From the NCBI GenBank assembly GCA_014155875.1, contig JACEFZ010025088.1:62001-126000 (forward strand): a DNA stretch of 64,000 nt, given 5' to 3'. Numbering within the stretch: the first letter of the stretch is position 1; each line of letters opens with the position of its first letter. Positions 1-10,618 of this stretch are shown here, piece after piece. Made by a program: the position numbers and the translations under genes. Source of the stretch: Cepaea nemoralis. Lineage: Eukaryota > Mollusca > Gastropoda > Stylommatophora > Helicidae. The notes under the pieces were generated by a model. That model had not been told where the DNA came from, searched no databases, and worked only from the letters and a program-made list of their open reading frames with translations.

Positions 1-371
1 AACTTTATTAACACAGTATTTTCATACACTCTCCCCTGTCTCAAGCTACTGTCTTCATACTGACCAATCATACTATGGTAGATTTCATACCATTTCACAT
101 CATCTGACCACAAACAACAAATATCATCTCATTGTTTTTCCACTATTCAAGTGGATAGTGCGTCCGCCATTTCGTAATCTGATTGTGAGCAAGTTAAAAC
201 TGCTGGATACTCAAGACCCTACATGGGTATTGTTTAAGAGCCAGTGTGGGTCCTGAAATAAGAATTTCCATTGTCCATACTCTTTCATGCACTTAATAAT
301 ACAATTCCTGTTACTTAATTACTGTTCCTCGAACAACCTAATAAGCGCGACACAGATTTAAACTCACGAAT
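1..371. other. unassigned AT-rich flank
   Basis: I recognise no coding frame, RNA gene or known repeat in this stretch. It precedes a short tandem repeat and a SINE. Confidence 0.5.
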
Positions 372-700
372 GATGGCTGTGATATCATCTTTGTCAGGGA
401 AATACGTCTATATTATTGCACAAATCCACGAGTTTCATATCCTTTACAGGACATCGCTGTCAACATCAGCATCTTTCAGCTGATTGTTGATTTCTTGGCA
501 AAATTACGCTCAGTAGTTGGCCATTGCTTTCTGAGCGGCCGGCTCATTTATCCCGCAAGTCACCAATGCGGGTATCCACGAGTGGTGACTATGATATCAC
601 ATTTGTCAGGGAAATACGTCTATATTATCACACAAATCCACAAATGGTTACTGTGATATCACATTTATTGGGGGAATGCGTCTATATCAGCACACACATG
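372..700 (+). repeat. three degenerate ~61-bp tandem copies split by a SINE
   Basis: Copies start near 372, 581 and 645 and share the core GTGATATCA, then GGGAAATACGTCTATAT and CACAAATCCAC. The first two copies are separated only by the SINE at 434-573, so the array was tandem before that insertion. No coding frame is conserved among copies. Confidence 0.6.
434..573 (-). mobile_element. SINE-A copy a, 5'-truncated
   Basis: This minus-strand copy of the SINE-A family is flanked by a perfect 10-bp target duplication, ATCCACGAGT (424-433 and 574-583). It holds the family's 3' half, including the AAAGCAATGGCCAACTACTG block and the CAGCTGAAAGATGCTGATG block. It matches 17007-17228, 29818-30056 and 31748-31983. 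The tRNA-like head is missing. Confidence 0.8.
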
Positions 701-984
701 CAAGCAGTATTGGCTTTATGAAGAAACAAAGTATTGGACAAAGTAAGCTTCCTAAAACAAGTGACGTCATGCGATGGAATAGAACATGTAAAACCAGAAA
801 AACAGACCTCGCGATGGCAAAGTTGATAACCAACTGCACTGGTATTGTCATAAACACAGTGGGAAGCGTGTTTGAAGCCGAGGCTCACCACTTGCCAAAT
901 GAGGGAAATATTGACCACCTGTTCCTCCTTGCTCACGGCCTACACAATTTGATGGCACTATCACACCACCCGGTTAGCGGGGTA
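701..984. other. unassigned
   Basis: I see no recognisable gene or repeat here. The next sequence is the GC-richer 5' leader of a LINE. Confidence 0.4.
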
Positions 985-1297
985 GGGGTATCCCCTATCA
1001 AAGGAGATGTAAGACGCCTCCTTTCCTCCGTTAGTCTACGGGACACCCTTGGGCAAGGTGGAGTACCCGTTTAGCCCCCCGATCAGGGTTACGTGAAGCC
1101 ATGGAAGCAGGTCGTGGATGGAGTGTGAGAGCAGCCGACAGATTGTTGTTGGTTATGGTCTTGCACTCTGCGGCGATAGGCAGATGATCTCATCAGTAGA
1201 GACAATGGCTATGACCACCGACTAGTACAGTCACTGCCCAGAAGGAAAGCAATGGCAAACTACCTTCTGCAAAACTTGCCAAGAAACCATAACAACC

Positions 1298-1735
1298 ATG
1301 AAAGAAAACATAATAAGAAAGAGATCTGGTGGCGAGACCCCCAGGCCAGGCAGATCAGATAACACTGGGGAAGAGTGTGACCCAGGGACCAGTACTAGTA
1401 ATCGTGATGACGGAGTTAATCCTGACTGTGTTACCAAGGAAATCCCCTGTGTCAGACTAAGAAACAGAGTGAGAATGGCAACGTGGAATGTGAGAAGTTT
1501 GTATGAGGGAAAGCTTAAAGTAGTGTGTGATGAGATTGAGAGGTTAAACATTCACATTTTAGGAATTAGTGAACATCGCTGGAGCGGCAAGGGACATTTT
1601 ACAACTGAAAATGGAAGTATTTTCATTTATTCTGGTAGAGATGTCGGAGGCCAGAGTGGAGTGGCATTTTGTTTAGATAAGACAACTGCAAAAGCTTTAA
1701 TGGGATATAATCCAGTTAGTTATAGAATCGATTGA
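1298..1735 (+). pseudogene. LINE-J AP-endonuclease N-terminal fragment
   Basis: The frame encodes about 145 residues. After some 60 residues of basic leader comes the start of an exonuclease/endonuclease/phosphatase fold, seen as the MATWNVRSL motif and, about 30 residues on, the ISEHRW motif holding the conserved metal-binding glutamate. This is the endonuclease that nicks target DNA during target-primed reverse transcription in LINEs. It is cut off after about 90 domain residues, where the 402-bp repeat begins, so the catalytic aspartate and histidine motifs are absent and the protein cannot be active. The start is the first ATG of the frame and is not otherwise supported. Confidence 0.75.
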
Positions 1736-2553
1736 TTATGTGGTTGTTTCGGGATTTGAAATTTAAATATTGAGCACAACCCACTACTGGCAACGCCGAT
1801 CGCATTCCGGTATGAACCCAAGGCCCATCCACGTCAACATGGAAGCACCACACTCGAGCCTCGCCCTCGCCCGAGCTCATCAGCAGTGCACATCCCCGAC
1901 CGGACCCGGAAACAGTCCCGGATCACGCGTGTGAAGCGGGTGTGTAACCACGCGGCACACACCGGACACACCAAATTATCACAACAGAACATCACAACGC
2001 TACCCATCGTAGGCTATGCCCAAGATTGCCCAATCGCCGCGACCGACGTCCGTCAATCGATGGGACCCGAACGATCAGGACTTCTCACTGGCAAGGAACA
2101 CCAGGCCTCCCAAATCCAGTGAGCAATAATCAATTGATTATGTGGTTGTTTCGGGATTTGAAATTTAAATATTGAGCACAACCCACTACTGGCAACGCCG
2201 ATCGCATTCCGGTATGAACCCAAGGCCCATCCACGTCAACATGGAAGCACCACACTCGAGCCTCGCCCTCGCCCGAGCTCATCAGCAGTGCACATCCCCG
2301 ACCGGACCCGGAAACAGTCCCGGATCACGCGTGTGAAGCGGGTGTGTAACCACGCGGCACACACCGGACACACCAAATTATCACAACAGAACATCACAAC
2401 GCTACCCATCGTAGGCTATGCCCAAGATTGCCCAATCACCGCGACCGACGTCCGTCAATCGATGGGACCCGAACGATCAGGACTTCTCACTGGCAAGGAA
2501 CACCAGGCCTCCCAAATCCAGTGAGCAATAATCAATTGATTATGTGGTTGTTT
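1731..2553 (+). repeat. 402-bp unit present twice, bounded by a 19-bp repeat
   Basis: The unit runs 1731-2132 and again 2133-2534, with only one or two differences seen by eye. The 19-bp sequence ATTGATTATGTGGTTGTTT begins each unit and occurs a third time at 2535-2553. The unit is GC-richer than its surroundings. Its 78-codon open frame (1886-2122 and 2288-2524) resembles nothing I know and is probably not a gene. Confidence 0.85.
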
Positions 2554-2810
2554 ATGTGGTTAAAGACGATAAAACAAAGAAAATTGAAGTACTTTGGTCA
2601 TGTGACGACAGTTTGGAGAGAACAATAATGGAAGGGTATATGCCTGGGAAGAGAGGAAGAGGAAGGCCAAAGAGAAGATGGGTGCAGGATGTGGCGGATG
2701 ATCTCCAGATGGGTGTATCAGACGCAGGACATCTTGCTTGTGATCGAGAAGTTTTCCGGAAGGTTGTTATGGGAGGAGCGAGGTTCTGCAAAGGACATGC
2801 TACTGAATGA
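2544..2810 (+). pseudogene. LINE-J polyprotein C-terminal fragment
   Basis: This 88-codon frame contains the basic GKRGRGRPKRRW motif followed by an acidic/hydrophobic helix, typical of the C-terminus of RTE/BovB-type polyproteins after the RT domain. The same motif appears in LINE-E at 33661-33904 and 52802-54145. It is joined to the endonuclease fragment by deletion of the RT, so no full protein can be made. The stop codon lies just inside the TGAA tail. Confidence 0.7.
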
Positions 2811-2857
2811 ATGAATGAATGAATATCACACGACAGACCCACAGCTGGACACTGCTC

Positions 2858-3304
2858 GGGGACAATATAGGAGACATATCAGGTGGGGAAAATATAGGAA
2901 ACAAATCTCGTCGGGACAATATAGGAGGCATATCACGCCGGGATAATATAGGAGAAACATCAGGTCGGGACAATATAGGAGGCATATCAGGTCGGGACAA
3001 TATAGGAGACATATCACGCCGGGACAATATAGGAGACATATCACCTCGAGACAATATTATTAGACATAACACGTCGGGACAATATTGGAGACATATCATG
3101 TCGGGACAATATAGGAGACTATCAGGTCGGGACAATATAGAAGACGTATCAGGTCGGGACAATATAGGAGACATATCACGTCGGGACAATATAGGAGACA
3201 TATCACGTCGGGACAATATAGGAGACATATCACGTCGGGACAATATAGGAGACACATCAAGTCGGCACAATTTAGGAGACTTATCACATCGGGACAATAT
3301 ATGA
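2858..3304 (+). repeat. 27-bp minisatellite, about 16 units
   Basis: The unit is GGGACAATATAGGAGACATATCACGTC with drift at the last bases of each copy. As 27 is divisible by three, long frames stay open on both strands (2800-3309), but their nine-residue periodicity is a by-product of the DNA repeat. The array lies in the intron just downstream, on the minus strand, of the Ig exon's splice donor. Confidence 0.95.
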
Positions 3305-3420
3305 GACATATCACGTACTCACATGCGACTTGAATATGGACAATATATGAGACATATCACGTACTTACATGCGACTTGAATATGGACAATATATGAGACA
3401 TATCACGTACTCACATCTGA
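3301..3420 (-). repeat. 46-bp tandem unit containing splice-donor copies
   Basis: Units begin at 3301, 3347 and 3393 on the plus strand. Each includes one 27-bp-type segment plus a copy of the exon end and 5' splice site of the Ig exon. On the minus strand GTGAGTACG occurs at about 3409-3414, GTAAGTACG near 3363-3368 and GTGAGTACG near 3317-3322, each preceded by a CAAGTC-like exon end. Confidence 0.8.
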
Positions 3421-3547
3421 CTTGAAGACGGGCGACTCGACTGTCGTGGAGATGTTGACCCCGTATCTTATTGCTAGCCTTGCAGACATAGCTGCCCGTG
3501 TCACTGCAGGTTGCCGTCTTCTCGTATATGATGTCACCTGTGGATGA
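3415..3547 (-). CDS. host exon: second half of an immunoglobulin-like domain
   Basis: On the minus strand a pyrimidine-rich acceptor ending CTGCAG precedes 133 bp of open frame that ends at a GTGAGT donor. The frame encodes the C-terminal half of an I-set/V-set-like Ig domain, with the hallmark DTGSYVCKASN (the D-x-G-x-Y-x-C signature of the F strand) followed by a G-strand-like ARLQV. The exon starts in phase 0 and ends in phase 1. The exon at 29401-29552 starts in phase 1 and ends in phase 0, so together they give 285 bp, or 95 codons, one normal Ig domain between phase-1 introns. It is probably part of a multi-Ig adhesion or receptor protein; the specific gene cannot be named. Confidence 0.75.
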
Positions 3548-3584
3548 CTGCAGGATTGTGTTTGACATTGAATGACATGAAGGA

Positions 3585-3840
3585 TTTACCGTGGCATATA
3601 GTTAATGTGTTTGCCTGCCAGGACAGGGGTCTGGGTTCAATCCCCAGCAGAAGATTATTTTATCCCCAGCAGTACGGCTCTGGGGTCCACCCAGCTTGAT
3701 AAAGGTGGGTTCCGGGTGTCATTAAAAATACATCCCCGTTTCGATGGAGATTTCGACACAGGACCACCGACTCGGCAGCCAGAGACCTAGAGGTTGTTGC
3801 TACAGATTTCGGAATTATAAACTGTTTTATCGAGCCGCGG
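3585..3840 (+). mobile_element. SINE-D: tRNA-like short element
   Basis: A box-A-like stretch (GTGGCATATAGTTAATG) is followed about 35 bp later by a good box B (GGGTTCAATCCCC). This spacing is typical of a tRNA-derived RNA polymerase III promoter. The body then runs to about 3840. There is no target duplication and no second copy in the window, so the limits are approximate. Confidence 0.5.
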
Positions 3841-4458
3841 AAAGACCCATATAGGATACAGAGTTACTACATATAAAGACACCATTCAGGTCTGGAAGGA
3901 AACAGTGGGCCGGTCCGTTGGCCAGCATGTCGATAAACGAGGTGGGTAGAGAAATGAATGGACCATACACCATACTCTATAAAAGATGCTGAACGAACAG
4001 ATAACTTTAAGGACACCTAAAAATCTGTTTCATTGTCCAGCGTGACGGAGATGTGAGTGAAGCGGGGAGATACCAGACATACATTTTGTCAAGAGAACAA
4101 GCCATTTAACTAGCAACACAGAACTGGTGCCAGCTGTTGATATATGCTGGCGGAGATGTTAAGGAGGGGATCGGAGCACCTTGGGCCTGTCAGTATTGTA
4201 ATGATGATGATCCTCACTAACCACTAAAGGCATCATTGCAAATCAAATTGACAACAGACTCATATAAATGATAGCAAAGATGTCCCCGGGAAACATAGCC
4301 AGCCGGCACAACACTGATCCTAACATTCCTGGCCTGTCACATGTTCAGCAGAATATATGTAAGCCTACATCATATCCAAATGCTGCTATATGGCTTGTCA
4401 TCATTGTCGTTGATGTCTTCTTCTACATATAATCCCCAATGAAGGCACATCAGTAGTA
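3841..4458. other. unassigned intron sequence
   Basis: I see no gene, known repeat or clear structural motif in these 618 bp. Confidence 0.5.
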
Positions 4459-4782
4459 AGTAATGTCGTTTTCGACCCGCAAATGTGGTGCCGCAACAAT
4501 TCCCCCTATATAACTATGTGACGTCAGTGTGAACAGGTCACGTGCTGGCACCACATTTTTCATACTTCACGGGCTAAGGGGTGGTACTCACTTCTGGTAT
4601 ATAATTGATAAAGGGACTTTACGGAGTGCTCGAGGTTGTATTGAGGAGTGGGATGGGTATGTGGTCGGGTTGTAGGATCATATACAAGGTGGTGTGGTAA
4701 GTATAATATCTTTTTCTCTAATTCTCTTGTATATGTCCGTGTGGGTGGTCCGACTAGTAACAGCAAGGGGAGTGAACCCTTT

Positions 4783-5272
4783 ATGCAGTTGGTCAAAAAA
4801 GCGTCATGGCTAGGTATGTGATCAATACTACTTAAGGATCTTAGGTGGAAGCACCCCTTTATAGCGCTGATTGCGTGTTCAACCGGTAACGGTAAATCCC
4901 GTCTTTGTATGCCAGTTCCTGACTCGTCTCTCAGACATGGTCTTCCCAACCCCAGAGGAGATTTAATGGTGCTACGGCGAATGACAACCCATGTACGAAG
5001 CTATAAAAGGTATCCAATTTAACAAAGGTCTGCCGGATATGGAAAAATGGACAGGAGATAGACACCGATTAGTGGTGATAGATGATCTAATGCCCGAGAC
5101 AAATGACAGAGTAACGAAGCTATTTACTAAAGGCAGTAATCATCGCAACCTCATTGTTAGGTATATTGTACAGAACCTATCAGGCAAGAATAAAGAACAA
5201 TTTCCAGCTCTAAGGGCGACTATTTCCAGTTTACCTTGCTATGGGAGACACCTCGTGGTGTTAAGTTGTTAA
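4783..5272 (+). pseudogene. A32-like genome-packaging ATPase remnant, copy 1
   Basis: A Walker A motif, STGNGKS, is encoded at about 4879-4899, after a hydrophobic strand and a WKHPF segment. In a second frame a Walker B, RLVVIDD, lies at 5066-5086, followed by LFTKGSNHRN and IVQNL. This order and wording match the FtsK/HerA-type ATPases that package DNA in Polintons, adintoviruses and poxvirus A32 relatives. At least one frameshift (between 4900 and 4991) separates the motifs, and stops occur, so it is non-functional. The same motifs appear in the inverted copy at 27740-28195. The family is recognised from motifs only; a search would be needed to place it. Confidence 0.6.
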
Positions 5273-5516
5273 GTATGTTGTATTGTAATATATATGATTA
5301 ATGCTGTTATTAATTACCCACCGTGGGAAAAGCGACCTTCAACTGAAAATCTTGAAAACCACAACATATATAAAAACAAAAACAATGGCTAGGTAGGTAG
5401 GTAGATGGCTGTCCATGGCACATCTTTGTGGTTGTATCTTCTATCTTCTTGTTTTTTCCCAAGACACATCTTTGTGATAGAAAATATAGGTTTAACAAAT
5501 AGAAAAATATTATGTG

Positions 5517-5529
5517 GTGAGAGAAAGAG

Positions 5530-5560
<31 letters not shown>

Positions 5561-5563
5561 AAC

Positions 5564-5630
<67 letters not shown>
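5517..5630 (+). repeat. (GA)n microsatellite
   Basis: An impure GAAA/GA start gives way to a pure GA run of about 60 bp. Long open frames on both strands here are artefacts of the repeat. The equivalent place in repeat P copy 2 holds a (CT)n run at 26938-27028. Confidence 0.95.
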
Positions 5631-5632
<2 letters not shown>

Positions 5633-6205
5633 AAAACAATCGTCAACTGGGACCTGCACGATACTAACCAGACAGTATGCTAAGTGAGATGTCAGATGTC
5701 AATAGATTGCTGCATGACGACATAGCAGCTAATTAGACCGAAAGCAGAGATGTCATGGTTAATTCAACTAATGCCGTTGCTGATAAGAAAATGTGGGTGG
5801 TAAGTGGTCGAGGATACGCTAAGAGAGCAGAAGTAACATATTCATTCAGTGTTTCAACCATCCAGCTGTAGGTAGCTCCCTGGGCCATACAGCGAGACAG
5901 GCCACATTGAGTTAGGGTATTTCCAGTATAACACTGTTCCAAACTAATGTTCTGTTGGTGTGATGGGTTGTGTAAGTTAGTGAAAGTATTTAATTTTGTC
6001 CGCTTTGTGCTTCTCAGGTTTACTGTGATGATGTTAGTTGTTACTGTAAAGTATGCGTATATTTGCTTGGGTGTCTGGTGTTAAAAGTATCGTCGCTTTA
6101 TTTTACGTACATACATGGTCTGTAGAATTAGGGTAGTGTATTGAGAACTTTCAAAATGTAATTTTGCTAGTTCGTTACGGAATAGTAGGAGAATTGTGGG
6201 GCTGG

Positions 6206-6827
6206 AAGGCCATATTGAGTTAGGCATCTCCAATATAACGCTGTTGGAAATAGGTTGTAGTTAGCTCTCTGGTGGACTAATAGAATTATGGTAAGGAAAT
6301 ATGGAAACTACTGTTTTTTTGGCCGCACATCAAGGCAACTCCTATATGCTTGTGTTCGTTGGCTTGAGCTCCAACGTGAAGTCCTGTATGTCGGATGAAG
6401 GCATCCTGTTGTCCAACATCAGTGTGATGTCATACAGGACCTGAGGTTTGCGTGAGTATCCGTTGTTCCATGTCTGGCTTATTGGTGTGCCGACTGGTGG
6501 TTCCTCGCCGTACAGGCAGACACTCTCCGACTTCGGAGGAATCGGCGATCCTACTAACTTTAGCCAGGACCCTGAAGGGACCTGTAGCCCAGGACGCTCG
6601 ACGAGGACGCGTCACTAGGTCTTGGCCAGTATATAACCCGGCCCTGGTGCCTTGGAAACACCTCTGTGTCCCACTCCTATATGCATATAGTAAAATACTC
6701 AGGGTGACGTTACAGACTAGCACCTCCAGCGATCTTCAAGTAAAAATCTTAAAACCATAACATATGAAAAAGAATTAAGAAACAGTGATTGTTAATCTAT
6801 TTTTATTATGACTAACGGGTGAATAAG
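6206..6827. other. unassigned; ends in the target site of SINE-A copy b
   Basis: A TATATAA-containing stretch near 6630 and overlapping open frames at 6430-6760 look promoter- or LTR-like, but no terminal or internal match was found in the window. The last 10 bp (6818-6827, GGTGAATAAG) are the left target duplication of SINE-A copy b. Confidence 0.35.
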
Positions 6828-6840
6828 CCGGTCTCCTGGC

Positions 6841-9800
6841 TGTGACGAAACGGCTACAGATCGGCAAATCTCTGCATAATAGCCCTTTGAAGGGAGTGCG
6901 AGGCGTTGGTCTCCCTTGAAATTAATATCAATTAATAGGGGATTTCCCTAGAAACGTAGTGCGGGCGGAGCTATTCTAGTTATTTATAGAACAATCTAGA
7001 ATGTTCCCTCAAGTGCGTACGTGGGAAATAGCTCGAAGTTCACGAGTGCTTCAGGCAGCACGGGTTGGTGGAACTTATCGTGACTCTGGTTTTCTTCATG
7101 AAACATGAAAGTCACGCGGCCCGTGTAGGCGAGTGGAAGGCGCACTGACATTGTCGTGGTCAGTCGCCCACCAAATCTCAGCGTGAACAGATCGCAGCCA
7201 ACCGGCTGATGTAATTTTGATGTCAATAATCGCGGCCAGTGCGGACATCTGCAGTCAAGGTTGTGATTCTTCAATCACAGGTTAGTTGAATACTTATTCT
7301 ATTATTTAATTGTGGTCGTGATGCCGTGCTGAGTTCCCGGAATGAATTAATTGCCGTCGCAAAATTGAGTTATCCGTTACAGTTGGCGGTTGCATATTTA
7401 AGTAGGCTTTATCGATCAGCGATGTAATGTGTTACCGGACGGAACCAGCCGTATTCCACAGCGAGTGGTGTGTAAATAAAATAGGCCGAACGATGTGCGT
7501 TACAGTGTGTAGCAGTTACTGGTTTGGTTTATTAATTACGCAGGCAAGGCAACAGTTTGTCAGTCATTACATCAACATGCATGACGCGGTAAATGATAAG
7601 GTAGAGCTTATTATTAAAGATGTTGAATGTGCTTCGTGACATTAGAATTGTAACTTAATTGTTCTATCAGTGGTGGTGATTTTTCGAGGAATCAAGGTGA
7701 GATCAGCAGTGGTGTATTTGCTGTGTGCAGATAGCCGTGTTATTCCGCGTAAGCCGAATGGTGTTGCATCGATAGGATAACCGTTGATAGAAGGTATTCA
7801 TGATACTATAGTTACTGCTGGTTGTCATGTCCGTCCGCTATGATGACCGTGCATGTTCCATCTTACATTTGTCTAGGCAGCGGGAGGTAGGCCGGTACCC
7901 CCAACCCGATAGGTAATAGGTCCGACCCCAATGCGATCGTGCAGATCCGAAGAGTGAACATACCCGATCGAGGGTGAAGCGGCACTCCGTAATTCGAGGC
8001 CGTGGTGTCTAGGTAGATCGAGGTTTGAACCTAACCGTTTCTGTCTCTAATATTCTACTCTTCTGGAACCCTGACTCGGTTCATGGAGTACTTGGAGTAC
8101 TGCCGTGAAGTAGTAGTATATGAAGGGGATAACCACCCCCCAAAAAAGGTGGAGCCAGAATTTGGAAGTGGAGTCTGGAGGTTGGCTACATTGGATGACG
8201 TGACTTAAGTCGTCACGGGACAAGGTGCACGGGACCCACAGTAGCTGTGGGAAAGTGTAATGGTGGATGGGCCACCACAGCTGTGCTCGACCGGCACAGG
8301 TATGACTGACCTGAAAGATAGTCAGTGAATACAAGGGCAACTCAGGATCTGGGGCAGGGATCCCAGACCTGACACTATGGCTGTGATATGATTTTGTTAT
8401 TTAAGTGTAACAAGTCATGAGTTCTCCTTGGTTAATGCTATAGTAATGAATTATCAGGAGTATAATTCATTATGGGCATATAGTTATTAATGTGTGTAAT
8501 TGATCAGTCCATGGGTTAAGGGATTGATGAATTGATGAGTCTGTCAGGAAGGAGATGTCCGGCTGGACACCTTCTCGATAAAGTAATCCCTACACTGAAA
8601 GGAAAGTAAGTGTATATGTTGATTGATGATGGAAGATGAAACCGGATTGGACTGGCACCAGGCGAAGGATGCTTGACAGAGTCATACAGTCGACTCTGGT
8701 GCTAGGGGTTATTTGTAGCCCAGAAGTGTTACTTGACTGAACAGGTGTGCTATTGCTGTTTCTACTATCATTATGCCTATATATTATAGTGACTAAGTAT
8801 ATCTATGATGTGATGATTTCATACTCATGTTGGTAGACATGAATGTCTGAGAGGCAGGTGACGGGGTGGAGATGCTAGTAGTCTTTGTTGTAGTTGAGTA
8901 CTCACACCAACCTCTTCGTGTTTCAGGATCTGTTATTACTATACAGAAGAAGATTCAAGAGCTTCACCATGAGCTCTATGGGCCCACTCATTCCAGTGCC
9001 TATCCAGAAGTTGATTGAGGCCATACTGGGAGTGGTCGTCTGATTCTGCGAGTTCAATGTTGGAAGAAGCTGAGTGCTGAATAAGTCGGTAGGTCTAGGT
9101 TAGGACCTCCGTCAAGAGTCCGACGAGTGTCATCCGATCCTGTGAGGATCCAACACTGAAACGTCTGGTGATTCTAGAGGTGACATTCAACCTCTGTGTA
9201 AACCTTGATGATTGCAAGGTAGTGAACTTCCAGTTGAGCAGAGTGATCATTGATACCGGTCACCATGGCCTGTGTAATATGCTTCTGACCCGGCTGGGTT
9301 GTCAGGGGACACCGTGTATAATATATGCTTAAATAGTGTTTCTACATTGGTTACCTTTATGAAGCCAACATGTGGTCCAGTGACCTAGGACATTGATTAC
9401 AACATTGGTGGGAACACCAGAGTGACATGTTTGTTAAGGTAGGGAGCTACCTCATGCCAATGTGATGAACTGTTGACAATGTTTGTGAAGGTAGGGAGCT
9501 ACCTCATGCCATCGTGGTGAACTGTTGACAGTGTATGCTAGGTTGTGATTACTACCCATTGATCAGGGTAGTTACATGAGACTGTGTGGAGATCTATTTG
9601 TCCAGGGACATGAAATCAAGGTGAAGTGTTATAGTCACCTAATAGACTTTACCAGTGACATTGTGTGTTCAGGTGGAGCAACCGCTCATTTTGTAGGTGA
9701 CATATCAGTGTGTGGGTCACTTATGAGATAGAGGTGTGACCAGGCTCTTGTGTAATTTGAGACGGTGCTACATGTACTTTTTCGGCAAGTGGGAGACCGC

Positions 9801-10374
9801 TAATGTTCTAGGGTCGGCCCAGACTTCATCAGGAGTGTGACGAGTGATATAGGACGACAGCAAGGAAGGATCCTTGTTCTTCGGTGCAGTGTCAGTCAGG
9901 CAGTGGTACTGCGCTTGATCAGCCCGTGATTGGTTCTCTGTGGGAAGAGGGAACTTTGGAGAGGCAGCAGACCTTGGAGTTCCAGTCCACTGGAAGAGCC
10001 TGGGTGAGTCGCTACCACGACTGGACAACCGCACGAGCTATCGTCCGCCTCCATGATGATGACTACTCATCTGCATCTCTGATATTGTACATAGTTCTTC
10101 TTGTCTGGCTTTCAGCCATCCTTCTCTGTGTTGTGGTTGACGTAGTTCAGAATTAAATTTTTGTTCTCTTAGCTATGACTTTGTGCAGTGATATGACTGG
10201 TGTCTGGTCCGAGCCCCCTTGGGGTTTGGAACCCTAGGTGAGGGAGGGGAGGTTAAGCTGTCCCGGCTTGTGTGGGGCCTGGTAGATGTAGAGTGCTATT
10301 GAGGTGGTTGGAGCAAAGGCAGGGGATAGTATCTATCGTGGCAAACCAGACCAAGCCCCGGCGGTCTTGTCACA
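6841..10374 (+). repeat. element 1 left (5') LTR
   Basis: The LTR begins TGTGACGAAACGG and ends GGCGGTCTTGTCACA. It contains a 52-bp tandem pair at 9427-9530 with a GGTAG/CTACC hairpin in each unit. No convincing gene is present, and open frames near 9768-10156 show no domain. Its 3.5-kb length is unusually large for a Ty3/Gypsy element. Confidence 0.93.
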
Positions 10375-10382
10375 AGATAGAG

Positions 10383-10400
10383 TGGGGGCTCGTCCGGGAT
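10383..10400 (+). promoter_or_regulatory. element 1 primer-binding site, tRNA-Pro type
   Basis: The 18 bases TGGGGGCTCGTCCGGGAT start 8 bp after the left LTR. They are identical to the well-known tRNA-Pro primer-binding site of murine leukaemia virus and so should pair with the 3' end of tRNA-Pro to prime minus-strand synthesis. Confidence 0.92.
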
Positions 10401-10618
10401 CTTCTCTTTGTTCTGACCTCTCGCAGGAATAGGTTATAGTGTCATCTGTCCTATACCTATTGTCTACTTGACGAGTAGGGCTACTGATACCTTTCTCTTC
10501 GACGTGGACAGACATTTAGTTAAGTTAGTATAGATACATAGTTACAGTGTTGGTTGGAGTACTGTTAGCATTGTGATTGAGTATTGCATATCTATACTGA
10601 TACTAAGTTACACTAAGC

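Larger units (their letters stand above)
985..2824 (+). mobile_element. LINE-J: internally deleted RTE-like LINE
   Basis: A GC-rich 5' leader is followed by an endonuclease N-terminus (1298-1735). A direct jump leads to the extreme C-terminus of the polyprotein (2544-2810) and a short tandem 3' tail of TGAA units (2807-2823), as is usual for RTE-type LINEs. The whole reverse transcriptase is missing. A 402-bp sequence present twice sits at the junction. The 5' boundary is approximate and no target duplication was found. Confidence 0.7.
4459..6205 (+). mobile_element. repeat P copy 1, carrying packaging-ATPase remnants
   Basis: This copy aligns, with many differences, to the reverse complement of 28515-26690 joined to 18234-17862. 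Matching blocks include the AAATGTGGTGCC/GGCACCACATTT inverted pair near its start (about 4480-4557), the ATPase remnant, a purine-run microsatellite in the same place, and a right part ending GGGCTGGA. The outer end begins AGTAATGT. No 6-bp target duplication is visible. It is an old, degenerate element, probably non-autonomous and derived from a Polinton/adintovirus-like DNA element. Confidence 0.6.

Noticed and set aside
1886..2524. Two identical 78-codon frames in the 402-bp units
   Set aside because: No domain; the frame is conserved simply because the units are nearly identical.
2858..3304. CRISPR-like array
   Set aside because: Units are contiguous with no unique spacers, in a eukaryotic intron.
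2800..3309. Long periodic open frames (nine-residue repeats) on both strands
   Set aside because: They follow from a 27-bp minisatellite, whose length is divisible by three; no conserved domain is seen.
4560..4949. 129-codon minus-strand frame
   Set aside because: It is antisense to the packaging-ATPase remnant; the sense strand carries Walker motifs supported by the inverted copy.
5389..5683. Ser/Leu- and Arg/Glu-rich frames
   Set aside because: They are translations of the (GA)n run; the same holds at 19684-19968, 47024-47304 and 26938-27028.
9768..10156. 90-codon frames in the element 1 LTR, on both strands
   Set aside because: No domain and no start context; both copies are identical only because the LTRs are young.
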